From Hydractinia symbiolongicarpus (lineage: Eukaryota; Cnidaria; Hydrozoa; Anthoathecata; Hydractiniidae): a stretch of DNA of 64,000 nt. The stretch lies in contig NC_079875.1 of NCBI RefSeq assembly GCF_029227915.1, positions 30,160,001 through 30,224,000 of the forward strand, in the 5' to 3' direction. A program made the translations under genes and the position numbers. Below the pieces are notes generated by a model. It searched no databases. It was not told where the DNA came from and saw only the letters and a list, made by a program, of their open reading frames with translations. Below are positions 23,263 through 34,099 of this stretch, one piece after another (positions within the stretch are counted from its first letter, which is position 1; each line of letters begins with the position of its first letter).

Positions 23263-23890
23263 TTATGACCAATGTGGTGAGTCTCGTGCAATCCAAATGC
23301 AAAAGGATGCTTTCATGATTATATCGCCAAGCTTGCGGGCGGTTAAAAACGCAGATTTGCTAGCGAAACCGTGGCTTTTTAGACAGCAAGTTAGAGACCT
23401 TGAAGAGTAGCCCTTAGCACCCACTTCTACTGCAAAAAGATGCGGAAACCACCCGTTGCTACGTATTACCTCGACCAAAGGGAAGTATTTGGAAAGCTTG
23501 GTGGAATGCCAGGATCCCATGTTTTCCTCACAAGGACAAGTAAGTTCAATAATGATGATGCGCTTAGAACAATTTGAGTATATTACAATGTCTGGCCTGA
23601 GGGATGTGATTGCAATATGGCCAGGAAACACAAATCCTTCATTCAGATCTGCTAACATCACCCAGTCACTAGCATGGTGTAATAGACCAGTTGGTTTTGA
23701 TCTTTTAGCGGAGGAATAGCTACCTGCTTTTACAAATGACACTTTAAGGTGCTTTTTCGTTTCCGGGACAACTTCAGATGAAAAACGCTCTAGACTTAAC
23801 AAGAGCCCGCAAAGCACAGCATCGTGTCGGAAAGTGAACCTTCCTTGTGATAGAGCAACCTTGCAAGCGCCTAAAACATGCGCTGTATTA
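23263..23890 (-). pseudogene. Non-LTR RT C-terminus with restriction-like endonuclease
   Basis: The upstream piece reads TAHVLGACKVALSQGRFTFR then HDAVL, the Cys/His finger region after RT. The restriction-like endonuclease motif follows: SLRPDIVIYS, then IIIIELTCPCEENMGSWH (PD...ExT) and KLSKYFPLVEVIRSNGW. The end is FCIWIARDSPHWS and TAA (23265-23263). This arrangement is typical of site-directed RLE-type elements (R2/NeSL/Hero group). The RT palm is missing through 5' truncation near 23890. Confidence 0.8.
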
Positions 23891-24479
23891 AAAAGGGGGC
23901 AATGCTTGGGACCAGCCTGAAGTTACTGGGGTGATATGCGTGGGCGTAAAACCATGAAGACATGAAAGAGAAATTTCACACCCCCTTGCAGAGATTCTTA
24001 CAAGAATAACTATGGGTACAGCAGTATCGTTAACCCTGTAGACCAAGTGAGCAAACTTGGCCTCCCTACTGGACTGGGGTAAAAAGTGGGGTTCTCACAC
24101 CCAAAGACAAGACATAGTCGAACCCCCTTGCTATGCTTCTTATCAGAGAGAAAATAATATACAAAGAGGTGGCAAGCCACCGCAATGATGAACTCAACCT
24201 GTTAGGTCTTTGGAAATAAGCTAGAAGTTGTACTCCTCTGGAGAAAAAGCCTCTAAAAGCACAATTCTCCCTTTCTATAAAAAGAATAAAAAGGACACAA
24301 CACATTTGAAAAGATGAATAGAACTTTAACCAAGGGCAGGTAGGTTTCGACCCATATTTGGAGTGAGCAAACTCTAGGTTCACAGTTAACTGCTTGTGAC
24401 AGAAACCGCTAGGGTAATACAAAACCGCTAGGGAAAGATAACCCTCCCCCATTTATGTGAATGTTAATCAAACAAATTT
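23890..24479 (-). repeat. 3' UTR of USP retroelement, copy 2 (truncated)
   Basis: It aligns with 21850-22210: CTGGGGTGATATGCGTGGGC near 23932 and CTACTGGACTGGGGTAA near 24066 have counterparts at 21862 and 22000. The final ~440 bp seen in copy 1 are missing where copy 1 begins. 24150-24360 recurs at 39872-40022 in the opposite orientation. Confidence 0.8.
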
Positions 24480-25439
24480 TTACATTTTCGCAAAAAACAA
24501 CACATACACAGAAGAGTTATTTAAATCGGATGGTGCAACTCTAACAACCGCTTTATCGTCACATCTTAACCATGAGCCACAGCTGGGATCTTTAATAAAT
24601 GCCCAATAGTGATCTGCTCCTAGGGTGCCCGAATGTTTAATAGTGGCAGCTAACGAATATTTGTTGTTAAATGATATGTCATCCGTTGGCTGAGATCGAA
24701 CTCTAAAAATGTCGTCATTTGAAGCAAGGCAGGTAACAAATTTGTTATTTTTTAGGGTTCTTCCATAAAGAAACGTAAACCTCTTCAGTTGGATAATTAG
24801 AATGTCTCCACACTGGGTGAAAACTGTTTCGCTTGTACTGTCTTGATAAGAAGAGCACTGCGGGCGAAGCCACCTGTCATTTCCAAACAAATTTTCGGGT
24901 TGCAAAAAACAATCAATTGAACCTGTATTGCTGTTTGAGATAGGGAGTGGCACAATATGCATAATTTCCTCCCTGTTACTTGATAAGAAGCATGCATTTC
25001 ATGACGTCGTAGTGGTTATAATGTTGGTGATATTATTTGCGATAACCAAAGGGCCTGTTAATTCACCCAAGACATGAAGCAGTATTTGTGGCACGTCCTG
25101 CTGGGTATTAATGTTGAATGGGGTCTTCCTAATGCTGGACATCTCACACTGCAAGGCTCTTAAGAAGGCAGAAGGGTCAACAGCTGTGGAAAACTGGGAC
25201 AGCATGGACATACTCAGCATAACAGACTTCAGTAGAGGAGAAACAAGAGAAGATTCCGAAGCACAATGGAACCAAAATGATGGGATTGCAGTTAATGCTT
25301 GCAGGATGGAATTGGCGTAACAGGTGTTTCCCTTACTTATTAATCCTGCGTGAATTACTTTGCTGTGGGTAGATGGGTCTTGGCCTGCTTTAACAGGAGT
25401 ATTGAGCTTGGTGACTGTTGGTTGTTTGGCCTTTGGCAT
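24480..25439 (-). pseudogene. Ubiquitin-specific protease (peptidase C19), copy 2
   Basis: ATG at 25439. The Cys box HAGLISKGNTCYANSILQAL places the catalytic Cys at residue 40. A TGA at 24996-24998 replaces the first Cys of the zinc ribbon (SCNSCC in copy 1). Beyond it come FGNDRWLRPQCSS (first Cys of this pair is Arg), ILIIQLKRFTFLYG and the His box SGTLGADHYWAFIKD, ending at 24480. The frame is otherwise intact over 320 codons. The loss of two ribbon cysteines argues for decay. Confidence 0.85.
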
Positions 25440-25487
25440 TAGAGGAGTGGGTATGGAATAGCTGGTTGAAATAGGGATGTGGCTCTG

Positions 25488-25902
25488 TTAATTCCATACC
25501 TTTGTATTTCTAGCGACCCAAATACAGAAAGAAGCTTTCATGCACATGTCACCAAGTTGACGAGCAGCTTGGAACGTTTTTCTGAGATGCAATCTAAACC
25601 GCTCAAGGGAACAGCATAGAACTCATCTTTAACAGTCAAGGATATGTTTGTCCAACCGGTTCGTCCACGCTCTACTTTAATTCACTCTCAGCTATGTCAA
25701 CTGCATCGCTCACCTTCCAAGAAACTGCCTTTAGGGATGGATTGAGTGTTGACAGAATTGGATCCTTGAAGTCTCGAAAAGGTAGGTGAACACTAATCTT
25801 TGCGGACTTTAAAAAAGAAGTGAGGCTGTTAATGGACAGAGGGCAAGGAGAGGAGTCAGCATATAGGGAGATGTGTTTGATGGAACGGTGCAAGTTAGCC
25901 AT
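25488..25902 (-). pseudogene. RT/endonuclease remnant of copy 2
   Basis: The end reads TFQAARQLGDMCMKASFCIW then VARNTKVWN and TAA (25490-25488), collinear with TARKLGDIIMKASFCIWIAR in copy 1. The endonuclease core is deleted or scrambled. 25902-25672 carries an upstream segment (FRDFKDPILSTLNPSLKAVS) that I take for RT-linker text. Confidence 0.6.
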
Positions 25903-26160
25903 TTTCGTATGAACACTGAAACCTTTTGCTCTAGGCGCCCTGCAACAGTTTCACTCACCCTAACAAACATTAGTATTCTACAAACTTTTTACCAGAGTCA
26001 GATTTGGCCAAGTTTGATAAACAACTCAAAGATAAAATAAAATGGCCTCCGAAGCGATTAGTCACATTGTTCAATTTAAACTCGGGGTTTCCGCTGAGTC
26101 GTTCGTTTGCGTCTAAGCTTTTGTTTGAGAGAAACTTATTTTATCAAATCGAAGAAGAAA

Positions 26161-26648
26161 CCCAGTGGGCACACGACGTCTTTTCAACGTTGATTAGACG
26201 TTGAATTCTGGTCGCGACGTCGCAACCAACATTCAACGTCTAATCAACGTTGGGTCTGCAACGTCGATGCAACCGACGTAAATTCAACGTCTTTTCAACG
26301 TTGCCCTCCGACATGAATACAACGTCGCATCATCGACGTCTTTTCAACGTCGTTTCCACAACGTTGTTTCAACCGACGTGATATCAACGTTGATACAACG
26401 TCGAAAAAAGACGTTGTTTCAACGATCGTAAAACCGACGTTTATTCAACGTCGTACTGCAACGTTGATTCAACCGACGTCTTATCGACGTTTATTCAACG
26501 TCACTCCCGCAACGTTGATTCAACCGACGTCTATTCAACGTCGCACCCGCAACGTTGATTCAACCGACGTCTTATCGACGTTTATTCAACGTTGCACTGC
26601 AACGTTGATTCAACCGACGTCTTATCGACGTTTATTCAACGTTGCACC
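26161..26648. repeat. Left AACGTT-rich terminal array
   Basis: After the TIR comes a hairpin with 22-bp arms (CAACGTTGATTAGACGTTGA at 26185 and its complement ending at 26252). Then follow degenerate units such as CAACGTTGATTCAACCGACG and TCTTATCGACGTTTATTCAA, repeated with a ~60-bp rhythm. CpG density is high for this window. Confidence 0.9.
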
Positions 26649-26699
26649 AAATTAACTTTTTACCGAGAATCTGTTCCGTTCAAATCTTATTTGTTTTAG

Positions 26700-28400
26700 T
26701 TCGTCTCACACTGGCCTGCAAAGTTATATCTCAAACAGACGTTCATAGAAGTGTTCCAAACTGTCCAACAAAATAACGAAGCGTACTCGGTGTTTGTTAA
26801 AGATCGTCATAAACTAGAAATAAAGAACGCACGTTTTACTTAATTTTTTTGTAATTTGTCAGCGATTGGATATATTAATGCCGACGTTATGTTGTTTTTC
26901 ATATATATCGCTAATTTTACTGCAGTTTTACTACTTCAAAATATTACCATTTGTTTGCAACTTTACAGCCGCATCTATGTACTTTTTTACATAAGAGCCG
27001 AATGTGCATTCATTCTCTTATGCTATGTTAAAACTTTTGTGACATAACATCAGAGAATGAATGAACACAAACATGAAATGTACACAAAACATTCAATGGA
27101 TTTTTTTTCAACAGAGCGTACCAAACGTTCGATTTATTTTTTGTAATATTTATCAGGGGGTTTTTTGTCCTCGTATTTTGAGAGAAACAAATATTTCAAC
27201 TTGTATTATGGATGTGAGACATTTAAAATACAATCCATTTTGTCAAATTATAATTTATAATACAATAATAACTGTTTATTTACTTCGCTTTCACATATTT
27301 AAACCTTTACTTTGTCGCATGTAATATCCCTCCTAGTCATTGGCGGGAAACTTTCGATGAGGAAATTCGCGCCTAAGCCCCTAAGAAGTTCGTATCAACT
27401 CACAAGGCGAAAAGGGCGAAGAACCACAGACGTGAGTAAAGTATTTCTGTACAGCATATGCTAATTCGTAAACTTTGCTTCGGTAGCATTCGTAGCAGAA
27501 TCTAAAGAAAGAAAAAGTTAGCTAAAATTTTCACGCATATTTATTTGACACATTCTAGAAATAAATCGTTTGACCCTAAATTATTTTAAATCAAATTTTT
27601 CCATGTCGGCAAAAAATTGCCGAAGTGATGTTATTTGTCTGCATGTCAACAAGTCGACATTTCAGTACAAGAGAGATGGGGATTCTTCAGAATGTAAGAA
27701 AAATTTATTTCCAGAGACTTATCTCTAAAAAAACAATGCTAGCTAGATTTCTCAAAAAATATTTAATGGATATAATGCCCAGGCTGAGGTGGTCTTACTT
27801 TTTTAATGTTCCAGCCTGGTATTGTTATTTTGTATTTCCAGCTTTTTTTATTATTTTACAGTACATTACACATACTTGCAATCCAAAAATTTTGGCGGGA
27901 AGAAAATTTGGCAGATAACAAAAAAAATTAAATTTGGCGGAGAACAAAATTTATTAATTTTGGCGGGAATTTAATTTGACGGATAACGTAAAACTCATTA
28001 AAAATATGAAAGATTGTTTGTTTCTTTGTAAATCATGTGACAACATTAGTTTTTACTATCTCGCCTGCGAGGATAGTATTGGTTTCCAACTCGTAACTGG
28101 CTAACTATGTCCCAAATGGTCAATTGCAACGTCACAGATTTAAACTTCGTACCTAAACTCTCTAAGTACTTAGAAGTCATCTAAATGACGTTTCAGACCA
28201 AAATTGGTATTTGTTTTCGACAAAATTTGGCACAGTTAACAAAAAAAGTATGCTGAACATAATGGTGACATCAAAATTTTGATTTTTTGTCACCTAAATG
28301 TCATTTTAGGCCAAAATTGGTCTGAAAATTAAAACTACTTCATTTTCGACCAAATTTGGCACAGTTAACAAAAAAGTCTCCCAAAAATTTTCATTGACTG
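26700..28400. other. Element interior without recognised gene
   Basis: AT-rich. At 28180-28375 two diverged ~115-bp copies share CCAAAATTGGT and AAATTTGGCACAGTTAACAA. Open frames at 27061-27324 and 27625-27918 are hydrophobic or low complexity, without motifs. Confidence 0.45.
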
Positions 28401-28416
28401 ATTTGCGAAATTAATG

Positions 28417-28945
28417 CATGCCTGGCATATGCAAGCATACGTTTACTAATTTATTTGAAGATATAACTTTTGATTCAATAACCATTTAAATTTTTTGCTA
28501 TTTTGCTTTCATGTGCACCAGTTATGCTTGACACATACAGGTGGTTGGAGCATGCTGACAGGCTGCCTTATAAGAGGGCGTGCCTGGCACATGCAAGCAT
28601 ACTTATAGCAATCTATTTGAAGATATAACTTTTGATTCAATAACCATTTAAAATTTTTGCTATTTTGCTTTCATGTGCACCAGTTATGCTTGACACATAC
28701 AGGTGGTTGGAGCATGCTGACAGGCTGCCTTATAAGAGGGCGTGCCTGGCACATGCAAGCATACTTATAGCAATCTATTTGAAGATATAACTTTTGATTC
28801 AATAACCATTTAAAATTTTTGCTATTTTGCTTTCATGTGCACCAGTTATGCTTGACACATACAGGTGGTTGGAGCATGCTAACAGGCTGCCTTATAAGAG
28901 GGCGTGCCTGGCATATGCAAGCATTTATAGCAATCTATTCGAAAA
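28417..28945. repeat. 162-bp tandem repeat, about 3.2 copies
   Basis: CGTGCCTGGC starts copies at 28417 (variant CATGCCTGGC), 28579, 28741 and 28903. Copies 2 and 3 are almost identical, which implies recent expansion. The unit contains CAGTTATGCTTGACACATAC and GGTGGTTGGAGCATGCTGAC. Confidence 0.95.
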
Positions 28946-29646
28946 CATTGTGACAAAAAAATATATAGCTGAAGCTAAATATCAAGTATTTAGTAATTCT
29001 TAGTTATAAATCATCATATTTAAAAAGCTGCATGTTTTGTTCCAAAGCCCATGTAAATTCTTTTAATTTGTTTTGACTTAAAAAATCCAACTTTTCATGA
29101 AAAAGGCATATTGACTAAAATTTAATCCCGCGAAATATCTGAACTCGATCGATTCGCAAAAAATTGTGACATTTAAGTACTTGAAAGACATTCATAACTA
29201 TGCAGAAGTGAAAATGCTGATAAATAAACGTAGAGGATTGAAAACTTATGATTGTATTGTCTGCTTGAAGGTTCCTTCAATACATTTTGTGCACCTGTGG
29301 AATTCTATTAAAAAATAGAGTGCTTGCTTGCTTGATAAATTACAATTCTTACACTAAAATTATAACAAAAATAAGAAAATTAACTTGGTGATCACTACTT
29401 GCTTTATACCAGAGACCTGCACACACCACTAGTATTATGTATATATACAAATTAGGTTAAAACTTAGTTATTAAACTTGTAATTATTGCAAAGAGCTGGA
29501 AAAAGATTGAGATTTTCTATCAGCCAACTTCATGCCTCATTCGACAGTCTTACAATCCGGTATTTGATCTTGTCATGTTAAGTCAATATTTAAATCCTTA
29601 ATTCCCTTGAGTAACCATTGTTTTATATTAGCTATATTTGAATAAA

Positions 29647-32573
29647 ATGAGTTGGAGCCGAGCAATATGGTTGGAAAACAAACAAGAAGAAGAAGGTACA
29701 ATACCAACAGTTTGGATAAAAAATAATTTAGTCTACTGGCCAAGTTTTTTGAATGTCGAGAAGGCAGCTGCAGAATTAAAAGAACCTACAGCATTATGGC
29801 ACAAATTTCCACTAGTCCGAGTTAAAATTACAGGAGGTACGATGCTAAGTGGCTTTACTTCAATTAATTAGTCAAATACAACTTTAAAAAAAACTAATCA
29901 TGTATCAGAACCATTATATATTATCTTTACAGATAGAAAACTATGTGAGGAGTTTGATTTCACGGAGGCAGAAACGGATGACGAAGAAGTCATCACAAAA
30001 AAACAAAGCTCGCCGTCTTGTGATGTATTGTTTACAAAAAGTATGATTAATTTTGTATTCCAGAAATTTTTATGCAATTTTTATGCAATTCGTAAAAGCT
30101 TGTTACGTTTTTACTTTGTGTATTTCGAAATGTTCAAAGTTTTCAAACATTTATTTTTGAAAAGCACTGTTGCTATGATTTTTTTATGCAAAAATGAAAA
30201 CTTTTAGAAAAACCAATACCAAGTGAACCACCAATGACATATCGACATATAGAAGATGATGCTCAAGACTCTGGTAAGTGCTTACATAATTTTTTTACAA
30301 AATGTTCAAAACAGATTTCTTATTTGTATATACATGTACATTCTTTAAGCACAAATATGTGGAATTTAATATGCACAAAGATTAGTACATAAGGCATATT
30401 ATATACCTTAAGGGTATAAAGTGTGAAAATAAAAAAAGTGTGGGATTAATTTTAGTCCCTCAATTTTTTTAGATTAGGGCGGAATTAATTAGTGTTAATC
30501 GGCAACATTTTTAGGAAGTGCGATTTTAGTGTTTTCATGGGATAACAAGTTTCACACTTTTTTATTTTGCACGCTTTTATTCTCGCACTTTTTTATACCC
30601 TTAATACAACATTGATATTAAATACCTTTTTTATGTGCTTACAGACTCATCCATCATGTCACCAGAAGTCAGACCATTGATACAACATCAAAACACAACA
30701 CCAACACATACACCACCAAATAGTTTAAAGAGGAAGCATGTCAGTCCAGTAAGACAAACACCATCTGGATCACAGAATGCAGGTGGAAGTTCTGGAAACG
30801 ATCCCTTTCCTATGTCGACAGGAAGTAAGTTGTAATTACAAAGCAGGATTCAATAAAATAGATATGTTTAAAATATCCCACTGAAATACATGGTATATAT
30901 ATATTTAGTAAATAAAAAATCCAATTATGATTTAGAGTTTCAGAAGAGGGTATTGTATCTCCTAACCGATATCAGGAATTTGTTGGGAAGACAAAATGAA
31001 AAAGCAGCAGAGCCGGACACAGCTCAACCACAGGAGCCATTTGAACTGCTAAAGAGTGTTCAAGAGCTAATAGAGTTTGAGGAGACATTAAAAGACAAGT
31101 CAAACTATGATAGATTGGTCAGTTAAACATTTACATTCATTTTTTCCCAAAGGATACATGAAACACACTATTTAGCCTGACAGCATGTTCACTTATTCTC
31201 GGATCCGGGTTAACATGCTTGGAATTTTCTGATCATTTTTAACAAAAATGACCAACATATTTAAATTCAGCATCAAAATTTATGGAAACATGCAAATTTT
31301 CAAGTTTATACACTAAGTACAACTGCCAAACTTTTGATGTTGTATGAAGAAATGACCACACAAATTAACTGCAGTGAAATTTTTTAACTCTTATAAAATT
31401 TAAAAACTTTAAATTACAATAAATCCTGTTCTAATAATCTCTTGGTATTCTAAATTTCCTATGTTATATAATTTTTGCTGATAAATCCAAATATGCCACT
31501 CATTTTTCTCAAAAGTTCCTTGTTTTCTTTTTCAAAATTTGATAATGTTAACCTGGATCTGAGAATTCTTACACTTCTAATGAAGTGTGAACACAGCTTA
31601 AAGAACTGCCTTTGTTGTCCCTCCTGGAAACAACTATAGCTAGCTAAATACTACTTTTCTACTTTTGTGTTTGTGTGCACCTGTAGCTAGAAATATATTT
31701 ATTGATATATGTTTCATTTTACAGCTATCCCAGTTATCAAGAGTTGGTGGCTCAAAAATTCGCGAAAATGTGAAAAATGTTCTGTTAAAGTGAGTCAAAG
31801 CATAAGTACCCCTTAGAGAATTTAAAATGTACTAACCTTTGTTGTGTAGTTTACAGTGGTAGTGGAAAATCACTTTGTTGTGCCCACATGCTTCGTTTCA
31901 TCTTCTCCATAAAAAAATCGTGCACGAGGTCCAAGAATTATTTAATTGAATGAATAGTTTACGGAATGCGGCCCCGCAGCCTAATGGACTCGCAACTATA
32001 TATTAAATGCGCTTACGATGTCGATTGTTTTACTTTTATTCCACTTTCATTATAGAATCATGAATAATGAAGTAATGTCGGCACTCAACATGAAAGGGAA
32101 GGGAAAAAGTGAAAAGGTTGGGTTTGCAAGGATGAACTTATATAAAGCTGTTGTCGGTTAGTAAAAAAATCCTATTCCTAATATTCAATTTATATATGTG
32201 CTTGTAAGCGTTTTAGTTTGTTGTTGTTAATTTATTTATTGTCGGTTAAAATATGTACAAATAAATACAATAGCTCTTATTAAAGTGCTAATCCAAACCG
32301 ACAAGTTTGTATTAAGTTTTTCCCGCCATTTCGAGGGGTCGACGTTCAGGGGGAAAAATACACATTAATCTGAGGAAATCTATTTGTCCAGCTGTTGTAC
32401 TGTAAACTACCTCCATCAATATGTGATAAGAATTTTGTTACGTTGTAGAAACTGTTATCAAACATCAAAAGAATGCGACAGAAGGAGAAGTTCGTGCGTG
32501 TACGGCATCAATCCTTAAATATGCACCTGATAGATGTGGAGGAGCGGGAAGAACTAATGCCGAAGAAAATTAA
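29647..32573 (+). CDS. DUF4806-type protein, eight exons, intact
   Basis: Exons: 29647-29836, 29933-30040, 30208-30273, 30645-30824, 30936-31117, 31725-31789, 32056-32156 and 32449-32573. All seven introns are GT-AG, and phases agree at every junction, giving 338 residues. The N-terminus (WSRAIWLENK, VWIKNNLVYWP) and a Ser/Pro-rich middle (PPNSLKRKHVSP) precede a DUF4806-like domain: LYLLTDIRNLL, FEETLKDKSNYDRLLSQLSR, VGGSKIRENVKNVL, and the end ILKYAPDRCGGAGR. The family is found in many animal genomes, often in multicopy, and has no established biochemical role. Being intact beside so much decay is notable. Its location inside the TIR-bounded element suggests it is element cargo. Confidence 0.85.
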
Positions 32574-32579
32574 ATCGAT

Positions 32580-33420
32580 TAATTTTTAAATAATTTACAA
32601 CTTTTATATCAGAGAGGATTATAAATTTTTCAAGCGCCGTAATAAATTCTTCTAGCTTATATTAATTTTGATTGGGTGGCAGAAAATTAGAATGGCAAAA
32701 TGTTAAAGTGATTTTAGCTCAACAATTTTTAGTGTTTCTACTAGAGATCGGACTTGTGACTAGTAAAAGTATGGAATATGCATGAGTGGGTGCTTTTTTT
32801 AAGGAAATACAGTGCTAATATAATATTCATTATATTTTTATTGTAATTTTCAACCTCGATTCCTGGACTTCTTGCACCTGGTGAGGACGGTGGCTTTTCA
32901 CACTTTTTATAAAGTATAGCATCATGATCGTATTTATTCGCATCTGGTATCCTTAACAAACACCCTTGTATTCAACTCTGACTTCATTAAGAAAACGCCT
33001 CCTGATAAGGCAGCCTGTTAGTATGCTCAAATCACCTAAAGTGTCAAGCAAAACTGTTGCACCGAAGTCTTTAATCAAGCATTGGTTAGAGAAAAAGTAT
33101 GTTTTCTTAATGATATTTCAAGTAAGGGGACGTTTTTATATTTTGTATTATAAAACTCCGTTAAGTTTCATTTAGGAAGTTTTCAGCGGAGAAGTTGTAT
33201 ATACTGCCGATGTTTATAATAAAAAAATGACATATCGTAGAAATGATTTTATTTCTTTTTCGCAATAACCATGTACAAATAACGTAACACAAATATAAGC
33301 GTCGGAATCATGCTAGGGAATAGATACATGGACATGTAAACTATGGACATATAAAACTGAAGCCACAATGGCGATTATGATTTGATTCGGTCAAGTTTGT
33401 CTGTTTCTTAAGGTTGAAAA
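32580..33420. other. Element interior, noncoding
   Basis: No gene recognised between the stop of the DUF4806 gene and the right terminal array. The short frames at 32741-32959 (-) and 32966-33175 (+) have no motifs. Confidence 0.45.
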
Positions 33421-33424
33421 GACG

Positions 33425-33934
33425 CTGAATAACGGTTGCGAGAGCATTTCCAAACGACGTTGATTAGACGTTGTTAGACGTTTTTTCAACGTTGAAAAGA
33501 CGTTGCGAGAAGTTATTTCAATGTTTAAAAGACGTAGCGAGACGTTGTTTCAACGTTGAAGAGACGTTGCAGGACGTTGTTTCAACGTAGCTTGCGACGT
33601 TGAAAAGACGTTGATTTTACGTTGCAAATGAAAGTTTTTTTGACGTCTTTTTCCGACGTCTATTCAACGTCGGACATCAACGTCTTTTCAACGTTGAAAC
33701 AACGTCCTGCAACGTTGTTTCAACGTTGAAAAGACGTTGCGAGACGTTGTTTCAACGTTGAAAAGACGTTGCGAGACGTTGTTTCAACGTTGAAAAGACG
33801 TTGATGTCCGACGTTGAATAGACGTCGGAAAAAGACGTCAAAAAAACTTTCATTTGCAACGTAAAATCAACGTCTTTTCAACGTCGCAAGCAACGTCTTT
33901 TCAACGTTGATTCAACGTTGAAGTGCCCACTGGG
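33425..33934. repeat. Right AACGTT array with 302-bp palindrome
   Basis: 33590-33891 is a long palindrome. The left arm from GCTTGCGACGTTGAAAAGAC is matched by the right arm ending GTCTTTTCAACGTCGCAAGC, with about 115-bp arms and a centre that is itself a GAGACGTTGTTTCAACGTTG repeat. The array ends in the right TIR. Such a structure can extrude a large cruciform or hairpin. Confidence 0.9.
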
Positions 33935-34099
33935 AAGCTTAGTTAACTAGGCTATACTGCTGGCGCTTTTGTTAGTTTCGTAAAATTGTTGACAATAGAC
34001 ATAATCGTGTAGCAAAACGTTTGCTAAAGTATTGCGCCAATGTCTGATTATTAGAAATTGCATTTTGCAAGTTGTAAGCAAAATTGCAACCAGCCAGTA

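Larger units (their letters stand above)
21410..25902 (-). mobile_element. Two head-to-tail USP-bearing retroelement copies
   Basis: Reading 5' to 3' on the minus strand. Copy 2: RT/endonuclease remnant 25902-25488, USP 25439-24480, 3' UTR 24479-23890. Copy 1: RT/endonuclease 23890-23263, USP 23262-22214, 3' UTR 22213-21410. Copy 1 abuts the truncated 3' UTR of copy 2. Both copies are 5'-truncated and carry disabling changes. The 3' tail of copy 1 is almost identical to 37013-37605 on the other strand, which indicates recent activity of the family. No LTRs and no poly-A are seen. Confidence 0.7.
26161..33934 (+). mobile_element. 7.77-kb element with 12-bp TIRs and DUF4806 gene
   Basis: CCCAGTGGGCAC at 26161-26172 and its exact complement GTGCCCACTGGG at 33923-33934 bound two ~500-bp arrays of AACGTT/GACGTC words. 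Neither array has its own second CCCAGTGGGC end, so the two look like opposite ends of one element. Inside are a 162-bp tandem repeat and an intact eight-exon gene, but no transposase I can recognise. No clean target duplication is visible: the flanks share only AAG. It may be a nonautonomous DNA transposon carrying a gene. Confidence 0.55.

Noticed and set aside
22214-25439. Host USP gene family in tandem
   Set aside because: Both USPs follow a retroelement endonuclease end in the same frame and share the retroelement 3' UTR, and extra copies of that UTR occur alone elsewhere, so they are element-borne.
26161-26648. Stand-alone MITE
   Set aside because: Only the left CCCAGTGGGCAC end is present here; the matching inverted end is at 33923-33934.
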